DNA of 64,000 bases from Pseudomonas silvicola (lineage in GTDB: Bacteria; Pseudomonadota; Gammaproteobacteria; Pseudomonadales; Pseudomonadaceae): assembly GCF_026651855.1 (NCBI RefSeq), contig NZ_CP093280.1, positions 4,008,001 to 4,072,000 of the forward strand, read 5' to 3'. This document shows, piece by piece, positions 8,168-15,942 of this stretch (position 1 is the stretch's first letter; each line of letters starts with the position of its first letter). The notes below the pieces were generated by a model. It worked only from the letters and a program-made list of their open reading frames with translations. It did no database searches and was not told where the DNA came from. Made by a program: the position numbers and the translations under genes.

Positions 8168-8872
8168 TCAGACCACGGCGTAAAACTTGCGCACGTAGCC
8201 CTGGCTCAACCACCCGCAACGCGCGCCCTTGGCGACGAACACGGTGTCGCCAGGGTTCACCACCAGCTCGCGGCCCTGGTCCAGGCGCAATGTCACCTGG
8301 CCTTCGGTCAGGTGCATCAACTCGTGGCACAGATGCCCGCGGCTGCGGCGCTCATACGCAGTGGAGTCCCACACGCCGATGCGCAGGGCGCCTTCCTCAA
8401 ACGCCCCTTGGGCCCGGCACTGGGGGGCCTGGCTGATGAGGATGTCGTCACCCGGCGGCGCGGACGGGCTCAAGTGGGCGTGCCGGTCCAGTACCGTCAG
8501 CCCAGGCGTTGCGCCAGCGTGTGCGCGGGTTGCGCACCAGGCCCACAGCGTCCCGGCACCAGCGTCGAGGGTGAATGCCGTGCCCCGGGCGATGACCACG
8601 CTGCCCCCAGCCTTCAAGTGCACCACTTGCTCGCCGCTGACCACGCTCAATTCCCCGGCATGCACGACCAGCATCTCGGTCAGCGGATAGTCCACCACTT
8701 CATGCCGGCCGCCCACCCTGACGACACCGGCGGCAAACCCCAGGTCGTCAGTGAAGACGGTACTGCGCCCCGCGGCGAACGGATCGTCGGCCACCCATGG
8801 GCCCACCCCTGCCGCGGCGCAGGCAGCGTGCCCCTCTGCAAACGCCAACACCACTGCAATCGAACCGCTCAT
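8168..8872 (-). CDS. Bicupin protein (two cupin_3-like domains)
   Basis: 234 residues from the ATG at 8872. An upstream in-frame TTG at 8893 would add seven residues, but the ATG has AAAAGG/GGGG directly upstream. Two similar beta-barrel halves can be seen. The first has DYPLTEMLVVHAGELSVVSG; the second has HLCHELMHLTEGQVTLRLDQG and ELVVNPGDTVFVAKGARCGW. These match the cupin_3 (enamine/ureidoglycine aminohydrolase-like) style. The second half carries the metal-site pattern (H-x3-H and E), the first less so. It lies 17 bp after the GNAT gene, so the two are probably co-transcribed. The substrate is unknown. Confidence 0.75.
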   Translation of the reverse strand: MSGSIAVVLAFAEGHAACAAAGVGPWVADDPFAAGRSTVFTDDLGFAAGVVRVGGRHEVVDYPLTEMLVVHAGELSVVSGEQVVHLKAGGSVVIARGTAFTLDAGAGTLWAWCATRAHAGATPGLTVLDRHAHLSPSAPPGDDILISQAPQCRAQGAFEEGALRIGVWDSTAYERRSRGHLCHELMHLTEGQVTLRLDQGRELVVNPGDTVFVAKGARCGWLSQGYVRKFYAVV

Positions 8873-8889
8873 ATCCTTTTCCCCTGCAA

Positions 8890-9720
8890 TCAACCAATGG
8901 CCTGAGTCACCAACGCAAAGGTACGCGCGTCACCCGAGGGCTGCGGGATTTCCCCGCGGCTCATGCAGGTAACGGTATCCACCCCGGGCAAACCGACGCT
9001 CTCCAGGAACCCTTCAAGCCCACAGCCCACGGGAATGTCGATGCGCACGAAGGCATCCGGGACCTGGGCCAGCAGGTGCTCGATCAGCCCTTGCGCCTGC
9101 TCGGCGCTGCCGGCCACCACCGGGCCTATGCAGCGGCCGCGGCCGAATGGGCGAAGCACGGCGAAGGCCTGAAGTTGGCCGTCGACATCGATGCCAACCG
9201 CCTGCTCGATGTCGGCAAACACCGCCTGCATCACGCTGCCGCGCGCCAGCCCGGTAGCGGCACTGGCCAGCGCGCTCATGCGGGGGTGGTCTGCCGCCGT
9301 CAGCCCGCGGCCCGGCGTGGCAGGCGCGGTCAGGGCGCCCACGGTCCCCTGGCGTTGCTGAATGTGGCCGAATTCCACGAAACCCATTTTGCGGTACAGC
9401 GGCGCCCCCGCCACGGTGGCATTCAATAGCGCCGTGCGTGGGCCGATGCTTGCCAGTGCCAGGTCCATCAAGCGCCGGCCAATTCCATGGCCCTGGTAGT
9501 CGTCACTGACGATCACCAGGCCGATGGTCGACCACGCGCCCTGGTGGCAGGCGAAGGCCGAGCCGATGACGCGGCCGTTGTCCAAGGCGACGAAGCCGTC
9601 GGCGACACTCTGCAGCATGGCCCAGTCCTGGGCGCGGTGCGGCCACTTCAGGGCAGCGGACAAGGCATGGGCGGCCGGTACGTCGGCGGCGGTCATGGGG
9701 CGGTACGTGTAGTCAGGCAT
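8890..9720 (-). CDS. GNAT acetyltransferase with tandem GNAT-like domains
   Basis: 276 residues starting at MPDYTYRPMTAADV. The ATG at 9720 has GGAGG five bases upstream, so the longer reading frame to 9810 is not used. The first half is a canonical GNAT fold with the acetyl-CoA loop YQGHGIGRRLMDLAL (Q/RxxGxG/A) and a TALLNATVAGAPLYRKMGF core. The second half (about 145-265) is a divergent GNAT-like domain, as in YitI/Rv-type double GNATs. It probably acetylates a small amine. It lies upstream of the bicupin gene in a two-gene operon. Confidence 0.8.
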   Translation of the reverse strand: MPDYTYRPMTAADVPAAHALSAALKWPHRAQDWAMLQSVADGFVALDNGRVIGSAFACHQGAWSTIGLVIVSDDYQGHGIGRRLMDLALASIGPRTALLNATVAGAPLYRKMGFVEFGHIQQRQGTVGALTAPATPGRGLTAADHPRMSALASAATGLARGSVMQAVFADIEQAVGIDVDGQLQAFAVLRPFGRGRCIGPVVAGSAEQAQGLIEHLLAQVPDAFVRIDIPVGCGLEGFLESVGLPGVDTVTCMSRGEIPQPSGDARTFALVTQAIG

Positions 9721-10314
9721 GAGGGCCTCCGATGGGTCGCGATGGCGCCTTGTATCGCACCTGCGCCGAGGGCTGGCAAGGGGGCGCGACAACTTCGGCA
9801 GATTGTGCACGGCGGCACGGGGCAGACCACATTAACTGCTTCCACCGCCAAGGTGCCCAGCAGCAAATGCCAGGACCGAGCCAGGTCGGCAGGGTTGTCT
9901 TCAGCAGATTCTGCTTGCCGCAGGCCGCCTGCAGGGGCGGTGTGGTGGGCCCCTCTATAAAGCAGCGGAAAACCCCCGTTGTTTCAAGGCTTCCACGCAC
10001 CTGGCGCTCGTCTTGCATTGGTCTTTTCCGGCGCAGATTCTGCTGCCGTTCGCCGGCTGCTGCCGTCCGGGTCCCGAATTCCGGGGCCAAAACGGCGCAC
10101 TTTTTCGGCCTTTGCCCGCGTGTGGAGCAGAAAGCACGCAATGCTGCGGGGACGTGTCAAAACGGTTTTTTGTGTTTTCCAGCCTGCGCTTTAAACGCCA
10201 TCTGCTGATTTCACAGTGTTGTAATGAAGTCGCTGCGCAACGGAGGGTTGCCCTCCCCGGGACTGCAACAACGGGCCTTTGCGCCACAGACTTCCACGAA
10301 CTCAGGACGGCACC
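9721..10314. other. 594-bp intergenic region between divergent GNAT and HAD genes; possible sigma-54 promoter
   Basis: No coding gene is supported here. It holds short perfect dyads: AGCAG-ATT-CTGCT near 9903 and GGAGGG-TTG-CCCTCC at 10242-10256. On the plus strand TGGCGCTCGTCTTGCAT (10002-10018) has the GG-N10-GC spacing of a sigma-54 promoter, about 300 bp before the HAD gene. It is only a partial consensus match, so this is tentative. The region should contain the promoters of the catabolic island and of the GNAT-cupin pair. Confidence 0.35.
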
Positions 10315-10986
10315 ATGAGCTTTCTTCGCCCCAAATACATCACCTTCGATTGCTACGGCACCCTCACCAATTTTCACATGGGCGCCATGACCCGTGAGCT
10401 GTTCGCCGACCGCGTGCCGGCCGAAAAGATGGACGCCTTCGTCAAGAGTTTCTCGTCCTACCGCCTGGATGAAGTGATGGGCGACTGGCAGCCCTACGAC
10501 GTCATCCTCAAGAACGCCCTGGAGCGCACCTGCAAGCGCTGGGGCGTACCGTTCAGCGAAGCCGAGGCACGCCTCTACTACGACGCCGTGCCCACCTGGG
10601 GCCCGCACCCGGACGTGACCGCGGGCCTGGCGAAGATCGCCGACAAGATCCCCCTGGTGATTTTCTCCAACGCCAGCGATTCGCAGATCATGTCCAATGT
10701 GGACAAGCTGGGCGTGCCGTTCCACAAGGTATTCACCGCCGACCAGGCCAAGGTGTACAAGCCGCGCCTGGCGGCCTTCGAGTTCATGCTGGACAACCTG
10801 GGTTGCGGCCCCGAGGACGTGCTCCACGTGTCCTCCAGCTTCCGCTACGACCTGTTCTCGGCCCATGACATGGGCATCAAGAACAAGGCCTTCGTTGCCC
10901 GGGGCCATGAGCCTGCGGCCAACGCCAGCTACGAGTACAACCAGATCAGCGACATCGGCGGCCTGCCGGGCCTCGTCGGGTTGTAA
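10315..10986 (+). CDS. Haloacid dehalogenase-like hydrolase, type II (L-2-HAD family)
   Basis: 223 residues from ATG 10315, with AGGACGG upstream; the frame is open further upstream but lacks a ribosome site. All four HAD motifs are present: FDCYGTLTNF (nucleophile Asp), VIFSNASDSQI (Ser/Asn), VYKPRLAAFEF (Lys) and HVSSSFRYDLFSAHDMG (acidic). The length fits 2-haloacid dehalogenases. It is the first gene of the plus-strand catabolic island, 58 bp before a PuuB-like oxidase. In this setting it may act on a metabolite rather than a halogenated pollutant; the true substrate is unknown. Confidence 0.85.
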   Translation: MSFLRPKYITFDCYGTLTNFHMGAMTRELFADRVPAEKMDAFVKSFSSYRLDEVMGDWQPYDVILKNALERTCKRWGVPFSEAEARLYYDAVPTWGPHPDVTAGLAKIADKIPLVIFSNASDSQIMSNVDKLGVPFHKVFTADQAKVYKPRLAAFEFMLDNLGCGPEDVLHVSSSFRYDLFSAHDMGIKNKAFVARGHEPAANASYEYNQISDIGGLPGLVGL

Positions 10987-11044
10987 GCGCACCCCTGGGC
11001 GCCGCCACGCTGGCGCCCGTTCCCATTGCCTGCAGGAGCCGTAC

Positions 11045-12319
11045 ATGAGCAGTGAATCCTACTGGTTGGATACCGCCCCGGCCTTCGGCCTCGGCCAGGC
11101 CGGGCCGGTCGAGGGGCAGGTTGACGTGGCCGTGGTGGGGGGTGGCTTCACCGGCCTGTCGGCGGCGCGCGCCTTGGCGCTAAAAGGCGCCCGGGTCGCG
11201 GTGTTCGAGGCCGGCCGCGTGATCGGCGAAGCATCGGGGCGCAACGGCGGGCAATGCAACACCGGGGTGGCCCAGGACTACGCGGCGTTGTCGGCCAAGC
11301 TGGGCGCAGGGCAGGCCCGAGCGTTCTACCAGGCTTATGAAAGCGCGGTGGCCAGCGTGGACGAAATCGTGCACAGCGAGGGCATCGACTGTCATTACCA
11401 GCGAAATGGGAAACTGAAGCTGGCCGCCAAGCCGGAGCATTTCGCCGGCATGGCCAGAACCTGTGAACTGATTCGCCGCGAGGTGGATGCCGACGTGCAG
11501 TTGCTGTCGGCCGCCGAGGTGCGCCGCGAGGTGGACTCGGATCAGTTTCACGGCGGCCTGTTGCAGCGCAATGGCGTGCAGATGCATGTGGGCCGTTTTG
11601 GCGTGGGGCTGGCCGAGGCGGCCGCGCGCAAGGGGGCGCTGATCTACGAAAACGCCGCGGTCAGCCAGTGGCAGGCCAGGGCGGGCGGGTACCAGGTGCA
11701 CACGGCACGTGGCTCGGTACAGGCCAAGCAGTTGTTGCTGGCCTCGGGGGCGTCCCAGGTAGGCGACCTGAACTGGTACCGCCGGCGCATGGCCCCGGTG
11801 GGCAGTTTCATCATTGTCACCGAGGTACTGGCCCCTGAGCTGCTGGCCCGGTTGCTGCCGGCCCAGCGCTCGTACGTGACCAGCCGCATCATCGGCAATT
11901 ATTTCCGTGTGACGCCGGACAACCGCCTGCTGTTTGGCGGCCGGGCGCGCTTCGCCATGTCCAGCCCGCGTTCCGACGCCAAGAGCGGCGAGATTCTGCG
12001 CGCGGCCCTGGCGCAGATGTTCCCGGAACTGGCCCGGGTGCGCATCGATTATTGCTGGGGCGGGTTGGTGGACATGACCGCCGACCGCCTGCCACGGGCC
12101 GGCCAGCATGGCGGTATTTTCCACTCCATGGGCTACAGCGGCCATGGCGTGCAGATGTCGGTACACATGGGCCGGGTGATGGCCGATGTGCTGGACGGCA
12201 ATGCCGCGGCCAACCCCTGGCGCGGGCTCGACTGGCCAGCCATTCCGGGGCATTTCGGCAAACCCTGGTTCCTGCCCCTGGTAGGCGCGTACTACCGGCT
12301 GCAGGACCACTTGCACTGA
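11045..12319 (+). CDS. FAD-dependent oxidoreductase, DAO family (PuuB-like amine oxidase)
   Basis: 424 residues from ATG 11045, preceded by CAGGAGCC. An N-terminal FAD-binding Rossmann motif VAVVGGGFTGLSAARAL (about 30-46) is followed by EASGRNGGQCNTG, characteristic of the gamma-glutamylputrescine oxidase/OrdL branch. The C-terminal GYSGHGVQMSVHMG loop closes the FAD site. Such enzymes oxidise a C-N bond to an imine with release of an aldehyde or keto acid. It lies between the HAD gene and the ABC importer, so it is likely part of the same catabolic route. The exact amine is not predictable. Confidence 0.85.
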   Translation: MSSESYWLDTAPAFGLGQAGPVEGQVDVAVVGGGFTGLSAARALALKGARVAVFEAGRVIGEASGRNGGQCNTGVAQDYAALSAKLGAGQARAFYQAYESAVASVDEIVHSEGIDCHYQRNGKLKLAAKPEHFAGMARTCELIRREVDADVQLLSAAEVRREVDSDQFHGGLLQRNGVQMHVGRFGVGLAEAAARKGALIYENAAVSQWQARAGGYQVHTARGSVQAKQLLLASGASQVGDLNWYRRRMAPVGSFIIVTEVLAPELLARLLPAQRSYVTSRIIGNYFRVTPDNRLLFGGRARFAMSSPRSDAKSGEILRAALAQMFPELARVRIDYCWGGLVDMTADRLPRAGQHGGIFHSMGYSGHGVQMSVHMGRVMADVLDGNAAANPWRGLDWPAIPGHFGKPWFLPLVGAYYRLQDHLH

Positions 12320-12400
12320 TTCAACCTGCTTTCGTTCAAGCACGTTCGCGGCCAACCGCGAGCCCTTCGTGTAACCCGATTCTCGACAGGTAGAACCGCC

Positions 12401-14044
12401 ATGACAGACAAGAAGGTCGAAGCCCAGCTCATCACCGGCGCCGACAGTGTGCGTATTTTCGATGGTTTGAACCGTGGCATGTCACGCCGTGACGCCCTGC
12501 GCATGCTGGGGGTGGCAGGGATCATGGCCAGCAGCGTCGGTGGCTTGCTGGGAGGCGCCGGTTCGGTGTTCGCCGCCGAAGCCGATGCCGGCCCCGCCAC
12601 CGTGGGCAAGAAGGGCGGAAAAATTCGCGTGGCCGGCATGTCGTCGTCTACCGCCGACACCCTGGACCCGGCCAAGGGCGCACTGTCCACCGACTACGCC
12701 CGCCAGTACATGTTCTACAACGGCCTGACCCGTTTCGACTCGCACCTGGTGCCACAGCTTGAACTCGCCGAGAAAATCGACCACACCGATGCCAGCCTGT
12801 GGGTCATCACCCTGCGCAACGGCATCACCTTCCATAACGGCAAGTCGCTGACCGCCGAGGACGTGGTGTTTTCCCTGACCCGGCACAAGGATCCGGCCAC
12901 CGGCTCCAAGGTCATGCCGCTGATGGAGCAGTTCGCCGAGATCAAGGCGACCGGCCCGCTGGAAGTACAGATCAAGCTGAGCGCGCCCAACGCCGAGCTG
13001 CCATCGATTCTGGCCGTGTCGCACCTGTTGATCGTGCCGGCCGGTACTACCGACTTCAACCTGGGCATCGGCACCGGGCCGTTCACCGTCAAGGAGTTCC
13101 GCCCAGGCGTGCGCTCGGTGGCGGCGCGCAACCCCAACTACTGGAAACCGGGCCTGCCGTACCTGGACGAGATCGAGTTCATCGCTATTTCCGATGAGCC
13201 GTCGCGGGTCAATGCGCTGCTGTCCGGCGACGTGCACATGATCAACGAGGTCAACCCGCGCTCCACCGCCCGCATCGCCGCCAGTGCCGGGCACGCGGTG
13301 GTGGACGCGCCGTCGGGCAACTACACCGACATGATCCTGCGGCAGGACCAGATGCCCACCCAGAATGCCGATTTCAGCCAGGCCATGAAGTACCTGCTGG
13401 ACCGTGAGCAGGTGAAGTCGGCGGTGTTCCGCGGTTATGCGGTAGTGGGCAACGACCACCCGATCGCGCCCGGTTCGCGCTACTACAATGCCGACCTGCC
13501 GCAGACGCCGTACGACCCGGACAAAGCGCGCTTCCTGTTGAAGAAAGCCGGCATGGCCAGCGTCAAGATGCCATTGGTGGCCTCGCCGGCCGCCACCGGT
13601 TCGGTGGACATGGCGGTGCTGTTGCAGCAGTCGGCCAAGCAGGCCGGCCTGGACCTGACCGTGAACCGCTTGCCGTCGGATGGCTACTGGTCCAACCATT
13701 GGATGAAGCACCCCATCAGTTTCGGCAACATCAACCCGCGGCCCAACGCTGACATCATCTTCTCGCAGTTCTTCCAGTCCACGGCGCCCTGGAACGAGTC
13801 GGGCTGGAAGAACGAGCAGTTCGACCAGTTGCTGATGACCGCCCGCGGCGAGACCGACGACGCCAAGCGCAGCCAGATGTACAAGGACATGCAGACCCTG
13901 GTGCACGACCACTGCGGCATCGGCATTCCGGTGTTCATCAGTAACATCGATGGGGTGGACGCGCGCATCAAGGGCTACGGCAGCAACCCGCTGGGCGGTT
14001 TCATGGGTTACATGTTCGCCGAGCAGGTGTGGCTGGACGCCTGA
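12401..14044 (+). CDS. ABC transporter substrate-binding protein, dipeptide/opine family 5, Tat-exported
   Basis: 547 residues. The N-terminus has a twin-arginine signal (MSRRDALRML, Arg 29-30) followed by a hydrophobic stretch and an AxA-type cleavage near residue 58, so it should be exported folded by Tat. The mature part has the family 5 solute-binding pattern: TLDPAKGALSTDYARQYMFYNGLTR-like start, ITFHNGKSLTAEDVVFSL and PYDPDKARFLLKKAG. This family binds di- and oligopeptides, nickel and opines. It is the first gene of the transporter block; a hairpin separates it from the permeases, consistent with higher expression of the binding protein. Confidence 0.92.
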   Translation: MTDKKVEAQLITGADSVRIFDGLNRGMSRRDALRMLGVAGIMASSVGGLLGGAGSVFAAEADAGPATVGKKGGKIRVAGMSSSTADTLDPAKGALSTDYARQYMFYNGLTRFDSHLVPQLELAEKIDHTDASLWVITLRNGITFHNGKSLTAEDVVFSLTRHKDPATGSKVMPLMEQFAEIKATGPLEVQIKLSAPNAELPSILAVSHLLIVPAGTTDFNLGIGTGPFTVKEFRPGVRSVAARNPNYWKPGLPYLDEIEFIAISDEPSRVNALLSGDVHMINEVNPRSTARIAASAGHAVVDAPSGNYTDMILRQDQMPTQNADFSQAMKYLLDREQVKSAVFRGYAVVGNDHPIAPGSRYYNADLPQTPYDPDKARFLLKKAGMASVKMPLVASPAATGSVDMAVLLQQSAKQAGLDLTVNRLPSDGYWSNHWMKHPISFGNINPRPNADIIFSQFFQSTAPWNESGWKNEQFDQLLMTARGETDDAKRSQMYKDMQTLVHDHCGIGIPVFISNIDGVDARIKGYGSNPLGGFMGYMFAEQVWLDA

Positions 14045-14054
14045 CCTCAGCCTT

Positions 14055-14083
14055 CGTAGCCGCTGCCGAAGGCCGCGGCTACG
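14055..14083 (+). terminator. Hairpin between binding protein and permease genes
   Basis: CGTAGCCGC (14055-14063) pairs perfectly with GCGGCTACG (14075-14083) across an 11-base loop, 11 bp after the binding-protein stop. It has no T-run. It probably limits read-through or protects the 3' end of the upstream message. Confidence 0.4.
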
Positions 14084-14128
14084 GGAACGCGTTGAACCGG
14101 GTAAACACACAGGTGCAGGAGACGTACC

Positions 14129-15085
14129 ATGCACAACACTCTGTACTGGCTGATCGCGCGGCGCCTGGGCCTGGTGGCCCTGACGCTGCTGATCGTGTCG
14201 ATGGTGGTGTTCGCCATCACCGCGATACTGCCCGGCGACGCCGCGCAACAGGCCCTGGGCCAGTTCGCGACCCCCGAGCAGGTGGCAGCGCTGCGCACCC
14301 AGTTGGGCCTGGACCAGCCAGGCATCGTCCGTTACCTGCACTGGCTGGGCGGCCTGGTCACCGGCCACCTGGGCGACTCGGTGTCCAACGCCATGCCGGT
14401 CAGCGAACTGATGGCGGGGCGCCTGCCCAGCACACTGATGCTGGCGGCCGTGACCGCGCTGGTGTCGGTGCCCGTGGCGCTGACCCTGGGCATCGTCTCG
14501 GCCATGCGCCGCGGCGGCCGCCTGGACAGCGTGCTGAGCTTCTGTACCCTGACCCTGGTAGCGGTACCGGAATTCCTGGTGGCGACCCTGGCGGTACTGA
14601 TCTTCGCGGTGAAGCTGCGCTGGCTTTCGGCGCTGTCGTTCGCCACCGAGGTGCACACGCCGCTGGCGTTTCTGCGCGCCTATGCCTTGCCAGTGGTGAC
14701 CCTGTGCTGCGTGATCGTGGCGCAGATGGCGCGCATGACCCGCGCCGCGGTCATCGACCAGCTCGACAGCCCCTATGTGGAAATGGCCCGCCTCAAGGGT
14801 GCAAGCCCGGTGCGCATCGTGCTGCGCCATGCCTTGCCCAACGCCATCGGCCCCATCGTCAACGCCGTGGCCCTGAGCCTGTCCTACTTGCTGGGTGGCG
14901 TGGTCATCGTCGAGACCATCTTCAACTATCCCGGCATCGCCAGCCTGATGGTGGACGCCGTGACCAACCGCGACATGGCCCTGGTCCAGGCCTGCACCAT
15001 GCTGTTCTGCGCCGCTTACCTGGCGCTGGTGCTGGTGGCTGACGTGGCGGCAATCCTTTCCAACCCGAGGCTGAGACAGCAATGA
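14129..15085 (+). CDS. ABC transporter permease, DppB family
   Basis: 318 residues with about six membrane helices. The N-terminal helix (LVALTLLIVSMVVFAITAILPGD) ends in the FAITAILPGD motif shared by DppB/OppB/NikB permeases. The EAA loop (EMARLKGASPVRIVLRHALPNA) contacts the ATPase. It forms half of the inner-membrane channel for the substrate bound by the upstream Tat-exported protein. Its stop overlaps the next start by 4 bp. Confidence 0.93.
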   Translation: MHNTLYWLIARRLGLVALTLLIVSMVVFAITAILPGDAAQQALGQFATPEQVAALRTQLGLDQPGIVRYLHWLGGLVTGHLGDSVSNAMPVSELMAGRLPSTLMLAAVTALVSVPVALTLGIVSAMRRGGRLDSVLSFCTLTLVAVPEFLVATLAVLIFAVKLRWLSALSFATEVHTPLAFLRAYALPVVTLCCVIVAQMARMTRAAVIDQLDSPYVEMARLKGASPVRIVLRHALPNAIGPIVNAVALSLSYLLGGVVIVETIFNYPGIASLMVDAVTNRDMALVQACTMLFCAAYLALVLVADVAAILSNPRLRQQ

Positions 15086-15942
15086 ACAACGTCATTGGCA
15101 AGTCTGCCCGTTTCAAACCGTTCCCTCGGGTGCGCACGCCGCTGTTGGGCCTGGTCGGCGCGGGGCTCTGTGCCTTCTGGCTGCTGGTGGCGCTGTTCGG
15201 CGGCTGGCTGGCGCCCCACGGCGTGGGTGACGTGATCTCCAGCAACGTGTTCGATGACATAGGCCGGGCGTTCCCCCTGGGTACTGACTACCTGGGCCGC
15301 GACATGCTCAGCCGGGTGTTGATCGGCGCGCGTTTCACCGTCGGCCTGGCCCTGGTGGCGGCGGTACTCGCCAGCACCGTGGGCACCTCGTTGGCATTGC
15401 TCTCGGTGGTATCGTCACGCTGGTTGGACGGCTGCGTCAGCCGCCTGATGGATGCGTTGATTTCCATCCCCAGCAAGATGCTGGCGCTGGTGGTGGTGTC
15501 GGCGTTCGGCGCCTCGGTGCCCTTGCTGATTGCCACGGCGGTGCTCAGCTATGCACCGGGTTGCTACCGCATTGCCCGCAGCCTGGCCACCAACATCGAA
15601 GCGCTGGAGTACGTGCAAGTGGCCCGTACCCGCGGCGAGCCGCGCTGGTACATCGCTTGCGTGGAGATTCTGCCGAACATGCTCAACCCGGTGCTCACCG
15701 ACCTGGGCCTGCGGTTCGGTTTCATCGTGCTGCTGCTCAGTGGCATGAGTTTTCTGGGCCTGGGCGTGCAGCCTCCGGACGCCGACCTGGGCTCGCTGGT
15801 GCGGGAAAACATCGGCGGCCTCAGCCAGGGGGCGCCGGCGCTGGTGATCCCGGCGTTGGCCATCGGCTCCATGACCGTGGGCATCAACCTGCTGATCGAC
15901 AGCATTTCCAGCCGTCGCCAGCGTAGCAAGGGAGGGCACTGA
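15082..15942 (+). CDS. ABC transporter permease, DppC family
   Basis: 286 residues. A cytoplasmic N-terminus and first helix (LLGLVGAGLCAFWLLVALFGG) are followed by a periplasmic loop with the PLGTDYLGRDMLSRVLIGAR motif typical of DppC/NikC. The EAA loop (YVQVARTRGEPRWYIACVEILPN) and GMSFLGLGVQPPDADLG come next. It is translationally coupled to the DppB-like gene (4-bp overlap) and directly abuts the ATPase gene. Confidence 0.93.
   Translation: MNNVIGKSARFKPFPRVRTPLLGLVGAGLCAFWLLVALFGGWLAPHGVGDVISSNVFDDIGRAFPLGTDYLGRDMLSRVLIGARFTVGLALVAAVLASTVGTSLALLSVVSSRWLDGCVSRLMDALISIPSKMLALVVVSAFGASVPLLIATAVLSYAPGCYRIARSLATNIEALEYVQVARTRGEPRWYIACVEILPNMLNPVLTDLGLRFGFIVLLLSGMSFLGLGVQPPDADLGSLVRENIGGLSQGAPALVIPALAIGSMTVGINLLIDSISSRRQRSKGGH

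Noticed and set aside
9955-11046. Minus-strand open frame of 363 codons opposite the HAD gene
   Set aside because: The plus-strand HAD protein has all four catalytic motifs; this frame has none and spans the intergenic region.
12482-15082. Minus-strand open frame of 866 codons
   Set aside because: Antisense to the binding-protein and permease genes; repetitive His/Gln/Gly composition and no recognisable motif.
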